From: Pseudomonas sp. GV071
GTDB lineage: Bacteria; Pseudomonadota; Gammaproteobacteria; Pseudomonadales; Pseudomonadaceae
Direction: 5' to 3'
Length of the DNA stretch: 64,000 bases
Assembly: GCF_003050835.1 (NCBI RefSeq)
Contig: NZ_QAOJ01000001.1
Location: 1-64,000, forward strand
This document shows, one piece after another, positions 27,519-41,191 of the stretch. The first letter of the stretch is position 1. The number at the start of each line of letters is the position of its first letter. The notes beneath the pieces are model-generated. The model made no database searches, was not told the DNA's origin, and was given only the letters and a program-made list of their open reading frames with translations. A program made the position numbers and the translations under genes.

Positions 27519-27579
27519 ATCGCGGCTGAAGCCGCTCCTACGGATCGCACAACCCTGTAGGAGCGGCTTCAGTCGCGAT
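27519..27579. repeat. REP-type inverted repeat overlapping the LysR gene end
   Basis: ATCGCGGCTGAAGCCGCTCC and GGAGCGGCTTCAGTCGCGAT in inverted orientation. The right arm runs into the 3' end of the LysR gene and supplies its last codons and stop. Confidence 0.85.
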
Positions 27580-28435
27580 GCGGTTGATCTTTCAGGCGAG
27601 CTACCAACCACTCACTGAAGCTTCGGGTCAGCGGACTATTCTCGCTATCGCGATGAATCAACCACGCCCAGTTCGGCCCGCGAATACTGCGTTCCACCAG
27701 CGGCCGCAGCTGCCCGTTGTCCAGCGCCGGCTGCGCCAACAGTTGGCTGACCAGGGCAATCCCCAACCCATTACACGCTGCATCCAGCAGCAACCCCGGG
27801 TCAGAAAAATTCAGCCCATGGCTCTGCTGCCCAAGGTTTTCGCCGTCTTCCACCTGCCAGTGGCTCCAATCCATTTCCCGCTCGCCGTGCAGGGTGCTGC
27901 GCTCGGCCGCCTGGAACAGGGCAGGGCTGCATACGGGGTAGAGACGGTCGTTGTGCAGCACCCGAAACGCACATTCAGCCTGGGCGCTGATGTCGTCGCG
28001 CACGGCGAGGTCGATGGTCTGGGTGGTCATGTCCGGCGCTTCATCGGTGGTGAATAACCACAGATCCACTTCCGGGTGCTGCTGACGAAAATCAGCCAGG
28101 CGCGGCAACAACCAATGCCGCGCAAACGCCGGCGTGGTGTTGACCACCAACTGATTGGGCTTGCGGTACTGCTCCAGGCGGCGGATGCCGACGGCCAGTT
28201 GCTGCAGCATCGACTGCGTGGTGCTGAGCAAATCATGCCCGGCATCGGTGAGCGCCACGCTGCGGCCATTGCGGAAAAACAGCGGCTGCTCAAGGAAGCT
28301 TTCCAGGCTGCGGATCTGCTGACTGATCGCCGATTGGGTGAGGTGCAGCTCATCCGCGGCCTTGTGAAAACTGCCCAGGCGGGCGGCGGCTTCAAAGCCT
28401 CGCAAGGCGTTCAGTGGCGGCCAGTGTTTAAGCAT
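27569..28435 (-). CDS. LysR-type regulator next to the agu2-like operon
   Basis: The 288-residue product has the LysR winged helix at the N-terminus (LNALRGFEAAARLGSFHKAADELHLTQSAISQQIRSLESFLEQPLFFRNGR). A two-lobe effector domain follows, from about residue 90. It resembles the GcvA subgroup. It is divergent from the agmatine deiminase gene with 134 bases between start codons, and it very likely controls that operon. The palindrome TTATCGATAA overlaps the start codon and could be an autoregulatory site. The C-terminus (QPHRD) is encoded inside a REP element. Confidence 0.88.
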   Translation of the reverse strand: MLKHWPPLNALRGFEAAARLGSFHKAADELHLTQSAISQQIRSLESFLEQPLFFRNGRSVALTDAGHDLLSTTQSMLQQLAVGIRRLEQYRKPNQLVVNTTPAFARHWLLPRLADFRQQHPEVDLWLFTTDEAPDMTTQTIDLAVRDDISAQAECAFRVLHNDRLYPVCSPALFQAAERSTLHGEREMDWSHWQVEDGENLGQQSHGLNFSDPGLLLDAACNGLGIALVSQLLAQPALDNGQLRPLVERSIRGPNWAWLIHRDSENSPLTRSFSEWLVARLKDQPHRD

Positions 28436-28569
28436 TATCGATAAGCCCTGCTAATCATAAGTGCGCAAAATCTATCGTTTGTTGTCGCTTTTTCACAAGC
28501 CTAGCATGCATGCCATCCCCGTTATCGCGGGATTCAGTGATTACAAATACTTAACTGAAGAGGCAGGTT

Positions 28570-29631
28570 ATGCACAGCAGCGACGCACAACAAACAGGTT
28601 GGTTCATGCCGGCGGAGTGGGCACCCCATGCCGCCACCTGGATGGTCTGGCCGCACAACAAGGCGCTGTGGGAAGCGGGCTGGCAGGTCAGCCTGGAACA
28701 GGTGCAAAGCGATTTCGCCGGGGTGGCCAACGCCATCGCGCGTTTCGAACCGGTGAAGATGGTGGTCGACCCCTCGGCCCTGCAAAGTGCCCGTGTGCTG
28801 TGCGGCCCGGACGTCGAGTTGATCCCGCAGGTTGTCAACGACAGCTGGTTCCGCGACTCCGGCCCGAGCTTCGTTTGCCACTCGACCCTGGGCCTGGCCG
28901 GGGTCAGCTGGCGCTTCAATTCCTGGGGCGGCAAGTCGGCCCATGACCTTGATGAAAGTGTCGCCCGCCGGGTGCTTAACGGCCTCGGCCTGGACTGCTT
29001 CGGCACGCCGCTCTCCAACGAAGGCGGGGCCATTCATGTCGACGGCGACGGCACCCTGATCACCACCGAATCGGTGCTGCTCAATCCCAACCGTAATCCG
29101 GGTGCGACCAAGCAAGACATCGAAGAGGTGTTTACCCGTCTGCTTGGCGTGCGCAAAGTCATCTGGCTGCCGGGCGACCCCGACTACGTCACTGGCGACA
29201 TGACCGACGGCCACGTCGATGGCGTCTGCGCCTTCGCCAAACCCGGCGCGCTGCTGCTCGACGCCACTCGCGACAGCAGCTCGACCTACGCCAAAGTCGC
29301 CAAGGAAAACCGCCGCGCCCTGGAGCTGGCCACCGATGCCCGCGGCCGCCAGTTCGAGCTGCTGGAGCTGTTCGAAGCGAGCGAGGCGGTCGACCCCAAT
29401 GCCGAGGTGTTCTGCGCCTCGTACACCAACTTCTACCTGGCCAATGGCGCGGTGATCATGCCGGCCTACGGCATCGAGGCCGACCAGGTCGCTGCCGCAA
29501 CCCTGGCGCTGGCCTTCCCCGGCCGCGAGGTGGTGCCGGTGCGCATCAACCACCTGGCCCATGGCGGTGGCGGCGTGCACTGCATCACCCAACAGCAGCC
29601 GGCATGGCCGCTCAAAGGCGCCAAGGCATGA
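28570..29631 (+). CDS. agu2A: Agmatine deiminase (Agu2A-type)
   Basis: The 353-residue product is of the agmatine deiminase / PPAD family, which converts agmatine to N-carbamoylputrescine. Active-site segments are VNDSWFRDSGPSF, SNEGGAIHVDGDGTLITTESVLLNPNRNPG, MTDGHVDGVC with the catalytic His, and HGGGGVHCITQQQP with the nucleophile Cys338. No signal peptide is present, so it is cytosolic. Its stop overlaps the start of the amidase gene (ATGA). Gene order (deiminase, amidase, binding protein, Tat-exported deiminase) matches the agu2ABCA' cluster I recall from P. aeruginosa PA14. Confidence 0.9.
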   Translation: MHSSDAQQTGWFMPAEWAPHAATWMVWPHNKALWEAGWQVSLEQVQSDFAGVANAIARFEPVKMVVDPSALQSARVLCGPDVELIPQVVNDSWFRDSGPSFVCHSTLGLAGVSWRFNSWGGKSAHDLDESVARRVLNGLGLDCFGTPLSNEGGAIHVDGDGTLITTESVLLNPNRNPGATKQDIEEVFTRLLGVRKVIWLPGDPDYVTGDMTDGHVDGVCAFAKPGALLLDATRDSSSTYAKVAKENRRALELATDARGRQFELLELFEASEAVDPNAEVFCASYTNFYLANGAVIMPAYGIEADQVAAATLALAFPGREVVPVRINHLAHGGGGVHCITQQQPAWPLKGAKA

Positions 29632-30536
29632 GCCTGGTCACCGTCGCCACCACGCAAATGGCCTGCAGCTGGGACCTGCAGGCCAACCTCGAGCAGGCGG
29701 AGCAACTGGTGCGTGAGGCTGCGGCTGCAGGTGCGCAAGTGATCCTGCTGCAAGAGCTGTTCGCCACTCCGTACTTCTGCATCGAGCAGCAGCATCGGCA
29801 CCTGGAACTGGCCGAAGCCTATGGCACCAGTCGCCTGCTGACCCGCTTCGCTGCGTTGGCCAAAGAGCTCGGCGTGGTGCTGCCGATCAGCTGGTTCGAA
29901 AAGGCCGGCAATGCCTATTTCAATTCGCTGGCCATGGCCGACGCCGATGGCCGTTTGCTCGGGGTGTACCGCAAAACCCATATCCCCAACGCCGTCGGTT
30001 ATCAGGAGAAGGAGTACTTCAGCCCCGGCGACACCGGTTTCCGCGTCTGGGACACCGCCTTCGCCCGACTCGGCGTGGCCATCTGCTGGGACCAGTGGTT
30101 CCCGGAAACCGCGCGCTGCCTGGCCCTGCAGGGCGCCGAGCTGTTGTTGTTTCCCACCGCCATCGGCTCGGAGCCGGGCGCCAGCGCGCTGGATTCCCGT
30201 GACCACTGGCAACTGACCATGCGCGGCCATGCCGCCGCCAACATCCTGCCGGTGCTGGCCGCCAACCGTATCGGCACGGAAGTGGCGCAAAGCGATGCGG
30301 CGCTGCGCATGACCTTCTACGGCTCGTCGTTCATCACCGACCACAAAGGCCAACTGCTGCGCGAAGCCGGGCGCGACGAACAGGCGGTGCTGCTGCAAGC
30401 GCTGGACCTCGCCGCCATGGCCGAAGAGCGCCGCACCTGGGGCATCTACCGCGACCGTCGGCCGGACATGTACGGCGCGCTGCTCAGCCTCGATGGCCGC
30501 CACCTTCACCCACGCTGGACCCCACAAGGAAACTGA
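29628..30536 (+). CDS. agu2B: N-carbamoylputrescine amidase (Agu2B-type)
   Basis: The 302-residue product is a nitrilase-superfamily amidase with the Glu-Lys-Cys triad visible. The Glu is in ILLQELFATPYF, the Lys in YRKTHIPN and the Cys in GVAICWDQWFPETARCLALQGAELLLFPTAIGSEP. It hydrolyses N-carbamoylputrescine to putrescine, CO2 and ammonia. The ATG overlapping the deiminase stop is preferred over one 8 codons upstream. It is followed after 2 bases by the binding-protein gene. Confidence 0.92.
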   Translation: MSLVTVATTQMACSWDLQANLEQAEQLVREAAAAGAQVILLQELFATPYFCIEQQHRHLELAEAYGTSRLLTRFAALAKELGVVLPISWFEKAGNAYFNSLAMADADGRLLGVYRKTHIPNAVGYQEKEYFSPGDTGFRVWDTAFARLGVAICWDQWFPETARCLALQGAELLLFPTAIGSEPGASALDSRDHWQLTMRGHAAANILPVLAANRIGTEVAQSDAALRMTFYGSSFITDHKGQLLREAGRDEQAVLLQALDLAAMAEERRTWGIYRDRRPDMYGALLSLDGRHLHPRWTPQGN

Positions 30537-30538
30537 TC

Positions 30539-31624
30539 ATGCCGAGTCGTCATGTGGTGCTGTGCCTTGCCCTGTGTCTGTCTGTGGCCACGGCCCAGGC
30601 CGACGAGAAAACCCTGCGCCTGTTCAACTGGGCCGACTACTTTGCCGAAGACACCCTGAAAGCCTTCACCGCCGAAACAGGGATTCAGGTGGTGTACGAC
30701 CAGATGGACAGCAGCGAGGTGCTGGAAGCCAAGCTGATGGCCGGCCACAGCGGTTATGACCTGGTGTTCCCCGGCGACACCGTGGCCGAGCGGCTGATGC
30801 GCGCCGGCAGCTTGCAGGCCCTGGATAAAAGCAAAATCGTCGCCCTGGCTGACATCGAACCCGGAGTGCAGACACTGCACGAGCAGTATCCGCGCGCCAA
30901 AGATGCCACCGTGCCCTACACCTGGGGCACCATCGGCCTGACCTACAACGCGGCGATGATCGAAAAACTCCTGCCCGGCGCGCCGGTCAACAGCCTCGAC
31001 ATGCTGTTCAAGCCGGAGCTGGCCGCCAGGTTCGCCGACTGCGGCATCTCGTTGATCGACTCGCCGGATGAAGTGCTCGCCGTGGTCCTCCATTACCTCG
31101 GCCGCGAGCCACGCAGCGGCAAGGCCGAAGACCTGCAAGCGGCCACCGAGCTGCTGCTGAAACTGCGCCCCTACATTCGCAAGTTCCAGTCGCAGCCGGT
31201 CACCGATCTGGTCAACGGCGACCTGTGCCTGGCCCTGGGCTACAGCGGCGACGTGATCCAGGCTCAGCGAACCGCCGCAGCCGCGGGCAAGAGCGCGGAC
31301 TTCCAATACCGCGTGCCGCGCGAGGGCACCACTATCTGGATGGACACCATGGCCATCCCGGTGGACGCCATCCACCCCGAGTACGCCTACGCCTTTATCA
31401 ACTTCGTGATGCGCCCGGCCAACATGGCGGCGATCAGCAATTTCACCGGCTACCCCACCTCCAACGCCAAGGCCCGACCGCTGGTGCAAGCGCAACTGCG
31501 CGACAACCCGGACATCTACCTGCAACCCGCCACCTACAAGCGGCTGATTGCCGGCAAGGACATTCCACAAAAAGACATGCGCGCCCGTATGCGTGCCTGG
31601 ACCCAATTCAAAACCGCGCGTTAG
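30539..31624 (+). CDS. agu2C: Polyamine-type periplasmic binding protein (Agu2C-type)
   Basis: The 361-residue product has a Sec signal peptide (MPSRHVVLCLALCLSVATAQA, cleavage before DEK). The PotD/PotF/SpuD fold follows: KTLRLFNWADYFAEDTLKAFTAETGIQVVYDQMDSSEVLEAKLMAGHSGYDLVFPGD and VPYTWGTIGLTYN. It would bind putrescine, agmatine or spermidine in the periplasm. No permease or ATPase genes are adjacent, so it must share a transporter, or act as a scavenger or sensor with the exported deiminase. It lies inside the operon, 2 bases after the amidase. Confidence 0.88.
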   Translation: MPSRHVVLCLALCLSVATAQADEKTLRLFNWADYFAEDTLKAFTAETGIQVVYDQMDSSEVLEAKLMAGHSGYDLVFPGDTVAERLMRAGSLQALDKSKIVALADIEPGVQTLHEQYPRAKDATVPYTWGTIGLTYNAAMIEKLLPGAPVNSLDMLFKPELAARFADCGISLIDSPDEVLAVVLHYLGREPRSGKAEDLQAATELLLKLRPYIRKFQSQPVTDLVNGDLCLALGYSGDVIQAQRTAAAAGKSADFQYRVPREGTTIWMDTMAIPVDAIHPEYAYAFINFVMRPANMAAISNFTGYPTSNAKARPLVQAQLRDNPDIYLQPATYKRLIAGKDIPQKDMRARMRAWTQFKTAR

Positions 31625-31641
31625 GCGCAGGGAGCAGCGTT

Positions 31642-32772
31642 ATGGCTACACGTCGTGACTTCATCAAACAGCTGAGCACAGTTGCCGGGCTTGGTATCGC
31701 CAGCTCCTTGGGCCTGAGTTTTCGTGCCACCCCGGTGCAGGCCGCGCCGGGCCTAGGTGATGACTGGTATGTGCAGGAAGAAAGCCTGCCGCAGTTGCGC
31801 GCCTTCGTTGCATTTGGCGCGCAGCCGGCGATCTGGGATGACTGGACGGCCGATGTGCAGGACTGTATCGCCCGCATCGCCAAAGCCATCGCCCAGTTCC
31901 AGCCGGTGACCGTACTGTGTCGCAGCAACGAACTGGCACTGGCCAAACGTAAATGTGGCACCACTAATATGCGTTTTCTGACCACGCCATTGGACGACGT
32001 CTGGATCCGCGACAGCGGCGCCAACTTTGCCGTTGACGAGCAAGGCGGCCTGTACGCCATCGATTTCAACTTCAGCGGCTGGGGCGGCAAACAGCAGCAC
32101 GCCAACGATGCTCAGGTGGCCTCACTGATGAGCAGCGACGCCAAGGCCACTTACATCCGCAGCCAGCTCACCGGCGAGGGTGGCGGTATTGAAGTGGACG
32201 GCAACGGCACGGCGATCATGACGGAGAGCTGCTGGGTCAACAGCAACCGCAACCCCGGCTGGAGCAAGGCCCAGGTCGATGCCGAACTGAAAGCCATGCT
32301 CGGCCTGCGCAAGATCATCTGGCTGCCGGGCATCAAGGGCAAAGACATCACCGACGCCCACGTCGACTTCTATGCGCGCTTCGTCAAACCCGGGGTGGTT
32401 ATCGCCAACCTCGACAACGACCCGGCCTCCTACGACTACGCCGTCACCCGCACCCACCTGGAGATTCTGAAAACCGCCACCGACGCCGACGGCAAGCGCT
32501 TGCAGATTCACACCCTGTCGCCGCCGCGCACCTTGCGCAGCAACAAATTCACCCGAGACAACCCCGACTTCGCCCCGGGCTACATCAACTACTTCCCGGT
32601 CAACGGCGGCATCATCGCCCCGCAATTCGGCGATGCCAGCGCGGACGCGGCCAGTAAGGCGCTTCTGGAAAAACTCTATCCGGGACGCAAGGTGGTGCAG
32701 TTGAACATCGACGCCGTGGCGGCAGGGGGAGGGGGGATTCACTGCGTGACGCAGCAGCAACCGCGGGTGTAG
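31642..32772 (+). CDS. agu2A': Tat-exported agmatine deiminase (Agu2A'-type)
   Basis: The 376-residue product is a second deiminase of the same family with a twin-arginine signal, TRRDFIKQLSTVAGLGIASS, and likely cleavage after VQA near residue 34. The active site is intact: LDDVWIRDSGANF, TGEGGGIEVDGNGTAIMTESCWVNSNRNPG, ITDAHVDFYA and AGGGGIHCVTQQQP (Cys368). It would act in the periplasm on agmatine or a similar guanidine. It starts 17 bases after the binding-protein gene and closes the operon. A perfect inverted repeat follows the stop. Confidence 0.9.
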   Translation: MATRRDFIKQLSTVAGLGIASSLGLSFRATPVQAAPGLGDDWYVQEESLPQLRAFVAFGAQPAIWDDWTADVQDCIARIAKAIAQFQPVTVLCRSNELALAKRKCGTTNMRFLTTPLDDVWIRDSGANFAVDEQGGLYAIDFNFSGWGGKQQHANDAQVASLMSSDAKATYIRSQLTGEGGGIEVDGNGTAIMTESCWVNSNRNPGWSKAQVDAELKAMLGLRKIIWLPGIKGKDITDAHVDFYARFVKPGVVIANLDNDPASYDYAVTRTHLEILKTATDADGKRLQIHTLSPPRTLRSNKFTRDNPDFAPGYINYFPVNGGIIAPQFGDASADAASKALLEKLYPGRKVVQLNIDAVAAGGGGIHCVTQQQPRV

Positions 32773-32790
32773 TGGGCCGGGCGATAGCTC

Positions 32791-32860
32791 TTGTAGGGTG
32801 TGCTACGCGCACCAAGCGATTGCCCTGCGAACGCTATGGTGCGCGTAGCACACCCTACAA
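32791..32860. repeat. Perfect 24-bp inverted repeat
   Basis: Arms at 32791-32814 and 32837-32860 (TTGTAGGGTGTGCTACGCGC... and its exact complement) are separated by 22 bases. The family differs from the GGCTTCAGCCGCGA repeats. It sits between the convergent agu2A' and propeller-lipoprotein genes, where it may also end transcription. Confidence 0.88.
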
Positions 32861-32868
32861 AGAGCGCG

Positions 32869-34038
32869 TTATCGCGCCAACATCAGCACCGTGCCCCAGC
32901 CATAGAGCAGGGTGTTCTGTTCACTGCGGGAGACGCTGAAGGTCATGCGCGGGATATGCAACGTGCCGGTGAGTTCGCCGGTTTGGTTGTCGACGATGCG
33001 CAAGAGACTGTTGTCGAAATCGATCGCCAGCAAGCGAGTGCCGTTGATTTGCAGGGCGTTGATGCCGGGGTGGCCGAGGGCGGTGGAGGTCCACCGCACG
33101 TTGCCGGTAAGCGGGTCGATGGCCTCAAGCTTGCCGCCCGTTTCGCGGTAGTTGAACACCATCGGGCCGTAGGGTTCGAGGGTGATATTGGCATTCTCGT
33201 CGTAGTGGTAAGTGGCGAGCGTGCTGCCGGTTTTTACGTCGAGGGTGAGAATCTGCGAGCCGAGGCGGTCCTGGTAAAACACCCCGGCGCCGACCGTCAG
33301 CTCGCCACTGTCGCCCAGTTGCTGCTGCCAGCGTTGTGCGCCGTTGGCCACTTCGTAGGCGTGCACCACGTAATGGCGGTCGGTGAGCAGCAGGGTGTTC
33401 TGGTAAAGCTGCAAGGTGTACAGCTCGTAGCTCGGCGGGGTGATGCGCCAGCGCTCGACCAGGGTGCGGGTGTCGAGGGCCACCAGGTCTTGATAGTTGT
33501 CGATAAACACCAGCAGATCACCGGCCACCAGCAAGTCGGTGGCGGTGTCGGGTTGTTCGTGCACACTCACCAGCGCGCCGCTGGCGCGGTCGTGGGAGCG
33601 GATACGGTGGTCGAAGGCGCTGATGGTCAGGATGCGGTCGTTGGCCACCAGCACCTGGGTAATCGGATCGCCGCCTGCATGGCTCCACAGGGCTTTGCCG
33701 GTGCTGAGGTCCACTGCATAGAGAAAGCCATTGCCGCTGATGAAGTAGCCAGTCTGGCCTTCGCTGGCGCGCAGGATCAGGGCATCGGTCTGGTCGCTGA
33801 AGGCCCAGTTCAGCCAAGTGGGTGTGGGCTGCAGCGCGTTCACTGTGAGACGAGACAGCAGGGTGACGCTGCTGGCCGGGGCGCCTTCGACGTTGTCATT
33901 TTCGTGTGGGTCGGCAGGCGCTGTGCAGGCTTTTTCCTGCGCCGTTACCTGCCCACTATCTCTACCGCACAGATACACCTCGGGTTGGCCACAGCCGGCC
34001 AGCAGAGCGAAGGTGAAAGCTAACCAGCCGATGCGCAT
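32869..34038 (-). CDS. PQQ-like beta-propeller lipoprotein
   Basis: The 389-residue product has a lipoprotein signal MRIGWLAFTFALLAGC (Cys16). Seven or eight repeats of the PQQ/quinoprotein-like blade follow, each with a pattern such as GFLYAVDLSTGKALWSHAGGDPI, DLVALDTRTLVERW, HYVVHAYEVANGAQRWQQQL and GKLEAIDPLTGNVRW. This resembles BamB-type scaffolds rather than PQQ enzymes, since no dehydrogenase residues are seen. It is probably a periplasmic interaction platform. The start at MRIG is taken from the signal peptide. It is a single gene. Confidence 0.82.
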   Translation of the reverse strand: MRIGWLAFTFALLAGCGQPEVYLCGRDSGQVTAQEKACTAPADPHENDNVEGAPASSVTLLSRLTVNALQPTPTWLNWAFSDQTDALILRASEGQTGYFISGNGFLYAVDLSTGKALWSHAGGDPITQVLVANDRILTISAFDHRIRSHDRASGALVSVHEQPDTATDLLVAGDLLVFIDNYQDLVALDTRTLVERWRITPPSYELYTLQLYQNTLLLTDRHYVVHAYEVANGAQRWQQQLGDSGELTVGAGVFYQDRLGSQILTLDVKTGSTLATYHYDENANITLEPYGPMVFNYRETGGKLEAIDPLTGNVRWTSTALGHPGINALQINGTRLLAIDFDNSLLRIVDNQTGELTGTLHIPRMTFSVSRSEQNTLLYGWGTVLMLAR

Positions 34039-34102
34039 CCCTGTGTTCCCTGGGTAAAAACCCATCCTGTGGGCGATGGCGGATTGTAAGCGTCAGCGCC
34101 AT

Positions 34103-34132
34103 AAAAAACGCCACCCGCAGGTGGCGTTTTTT
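34103..34132 (-). terminator. Terminator of the DUF2846 lipoprotein gene
   Basis: AAAAAACGCCACC-CGCA-GGTGGCGTTTTTT, 17 bases beyond the DUF2846 stop. It also insulates the propeller gene. Confidence 0.9.
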
Positions 34133-34148
34133 AGTGCATGGGAACGAC

Positions 34149-34583
34149 TTAACGGCTGGCCGCCAGCGAGGTTTCGCCTACGCCGCTTTTGCCTTGGGTT
34201 TCGCTGACTTCATGGAGCTTGGTGCGGGCCGAGATCATGCCCATTTTCACTTCTTGCCAGATGTAAACCAGGCTGCCGGGCTGTACGTCTACATCCAGGG
34301 TGTCGGTGTTTTCGGCGCTGGAGGTGACGGTGTGTTTGCCTGGCGTGACTTGTTTGTAGAGGTAGGTGTTGGCGCCGGTCTGGCCTACAGCCTGGCCGTC
34401 AATGGCGACGTCCATGGTCACCGCAGCACCCATGCTTTCGTTGCGGTAGATATAAATACCGGCTTGGTCAGGAGCGACCTGGAAGGTTTTCAGCGCGGCG
34501 TCTTGTGCCGGGTCGCCTTTGGGAACGGAGGCGCAACCAGACAGAACGGCCAGAGCGAGTGCAGCGACTGCGAGCTTCTTCAT
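34149..34583 (-). CDS. DUF2846 lipoprotein
   Basis: The 144-residue product has a lipobox signal peptide (MKKLAVAALALAVLSGCAS, Cys17). A DUF2846 beta-domain follows: QAGIYIYRNESMGAAVTMDVAIDGQAVGQTGANTYLYKQVTPGKHTVTSSAENTDTLDVDVQPGSLVYIWQEV. The PEGA-like GKHTVTS turn is typical of envelope surface lipoproteins of unknown function. AAGGAAAT precedes the ATG. It is probably expressed as a single gene. Confidence 0.87.
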   Translation of the reverse strand: MKKLAVAALALAVLSGCASVPKGDPAQDAALKTFQVAPDQAGIYIYRNESMGAAVTMDVAIDGQAVGQTGANTYLYKQVTPGKHTVTSSAENTDTLDVDVQPGSLVYIWQEVKMGMISARTKLHEVSETQGKSGVGETSLAASR

Positions 34584-34649
34584 CGGATTTCCTTATCGTT
34601 TTTTAGTGTTGTTGGCGTAGCCGCAAAGGGGCGTGAGCGGGTAGCTGTC

Positions 34650-35035
34650 GGCGTCCTTGCAGCTGTGGGTGACGGTACAAGATTGGTACGTGAGTCCACA
34701 AGATAGAGTTGCTGTTGTGGGGCCGGAGGGATCACCGTTTGCAGGAATCGAGGCTGATCTGGAACTTGATCTGGAACTTGATCTTGATCCATCCGCCCCG
34801 TTGGCGCAGGCCGAGTGGAGTCGTTGCGTAAGGGGTTGAGCGGCCGGGAGTCGCGAAAGGCGTGATGGGCCAAGGATGGCCCGTCTCGCCGGCCCCTGGA
34901 GCAACGACGGAGCGAGGGAAGTCGCAGCGCAGCGGAGACCCAAGGTTGGGCTAGACCTTTTGAGTACTTTTTCGGCGACTGGAAAAAGAAACACGCGCGT
35001 AAGGCGCGAAACAAAACGCCCCGCCCACGCAATTC
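34650..35035 (-). repeat. Large intergenic repeat of the DUF1534-like Pseudomonas family
   Basis: A 386-base noncoding block. On the minus strand it reads as the repetitive text found in many Pseudomonas genomes: a GCGCCTTACGCGCG stem, TTTCTTTTTCCAGTCGCC, AAAGGTCTAGCCC, then CCCGGCCGCTCAACCCC and CGCAACGACTCCACTCGGCC. The open frames in it have unusual composition and look spurious. It contains a direct repeat, GATCTGGAACTT twice at 34756-34779. I recall the family from memory and could not search for it. The gap from 34584 to 35138 holds no gene I can support. Confidence 0.6.
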
Positions 35036-35138
35036 AGAAGAATTGCGATACGCATGGCCCGCGCGCGCCGCCCCGCCTAGCGCCGCGAAAATCTGCGACA
35101 ATCCGCCCCCGCCTTTTTTGATTGTTGCCCACCCGCCA

Positions 35139-39143
<4,005 letters not shown>

Positions 39144-39160
39144 AGCGGCGTTGCTGCTGG

Positions 39161-39270
39161 CCCCCTCTCCCTAGCCCTCTCCCCGAGGGGCGAGGGGACT
39201 GATCGGCGTTGTTGCGACTTTGGCTCCCCTCGCCCGTTTACGGGAGAGGGGCTGGGGGAGAGGGTCGCAG
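39161..39270. repeat. CT-rich inverted repeat, copy 1
   Basis: CCCCCTCTCCCTAGCCCTCT... pairs with ...GGGAGAGGGGCTGGGGGAGA. A second copy with the same internal GGGGACTGATCG lies at 52126-52236. It sits between the convergent hrpA and dctP genes. Confidence 0.85.
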
Positions 39271-40612
<1,342 letters not shown>

Positions 40613-41047
40613 ATGAGCTTGCACGGCACCTACGACCCGCAGAACATTTTCGCCCTGATCATTCGTGGCGAGGCGCCGTGCTACAAGCTCTACGAAGACG
40701 ACGACGTGCTGGCCTTTCTCGACGTGTTTCCGCAGTCGTTCGGCCACAGCCTGGTGATTCCCAAGCGCTCAGCGGCGCGCAATATCCTTGAGGTGGACAC
40801 CGAGGCACTGGCCAAGGTGATGGCGGTGGTGCAGAAAATCACCCGGGTGATCGTCGAAGAACTGGAGCCGGCCGGCGTGCAGGTCGCCCAGTTCAATGGC
40901 GCGCCGGCGGGGCAGACGGTGTTCCATCTGCACATGCACATCGTGCCGCGCTATGCCGGGCAAGGGCTGGGCGTGCATGCCACGCAAAAGGCCGACCCGG
41001 CCGAGCTGGAACAGTTGCAGGCACGCTTGCTCAAGCGCCTGGGCTGA
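40613..41047 (+). CDS. HIT family nucleotide hydrolase/transferase
   Basis: The 144-residue product begins YDPQNIFALIIRGEAPCYKLYEDDDVLAFLDVFPQSFGHSLVIPKR. It carries the histidine triad FHLHMHIVPRYAG (HxHxH) near residue 100-105. HIT proteins of this length hydrolyse nucleoside phosphoramidates or dinucleotides in the cytosol. AAGGAG lies about 6 bases before the ATG. It is a single gene. A GC hairpin (CCGGGCGC/GCGCCCGG near 41061-41083) follows but lacks a T run. Confidence 0.92.
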   Translation: MSLHGTYDPQNIFALIIRGEAPCYKLYEDDDVLAFLDVFPQSFGHSLVIPKRSAARNILEVDTEALAKVMAVVQKITRVIVEELEPAGVQVAQFNGAPAGQTVFHLHMHIVPRYAGQGLGVHATQKADPAELEQLQARLLKRLG

Positions 41048-41191
41048 GGCTAGACTGGCCGCCGGGCGCGACAGGGCGCCCGGTCTCGCAAAAGCCAGCC
41101 GCACCTGTCAGAGGTTTTCCTTCTTCGGATTTACCGCAACCTGAATCTCCACGCCGCAGCGAGAACGGCACATTTGGAAGAGGAAAGGTTT

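Noticed and set aside
23785..27550. Two long minus-strand frames opposite fadD2 and fadD1
   Set aside because: Antisense shadows of well-supported acyl-CoA ligases; their mutual similarity only reflects that of the two real genes.
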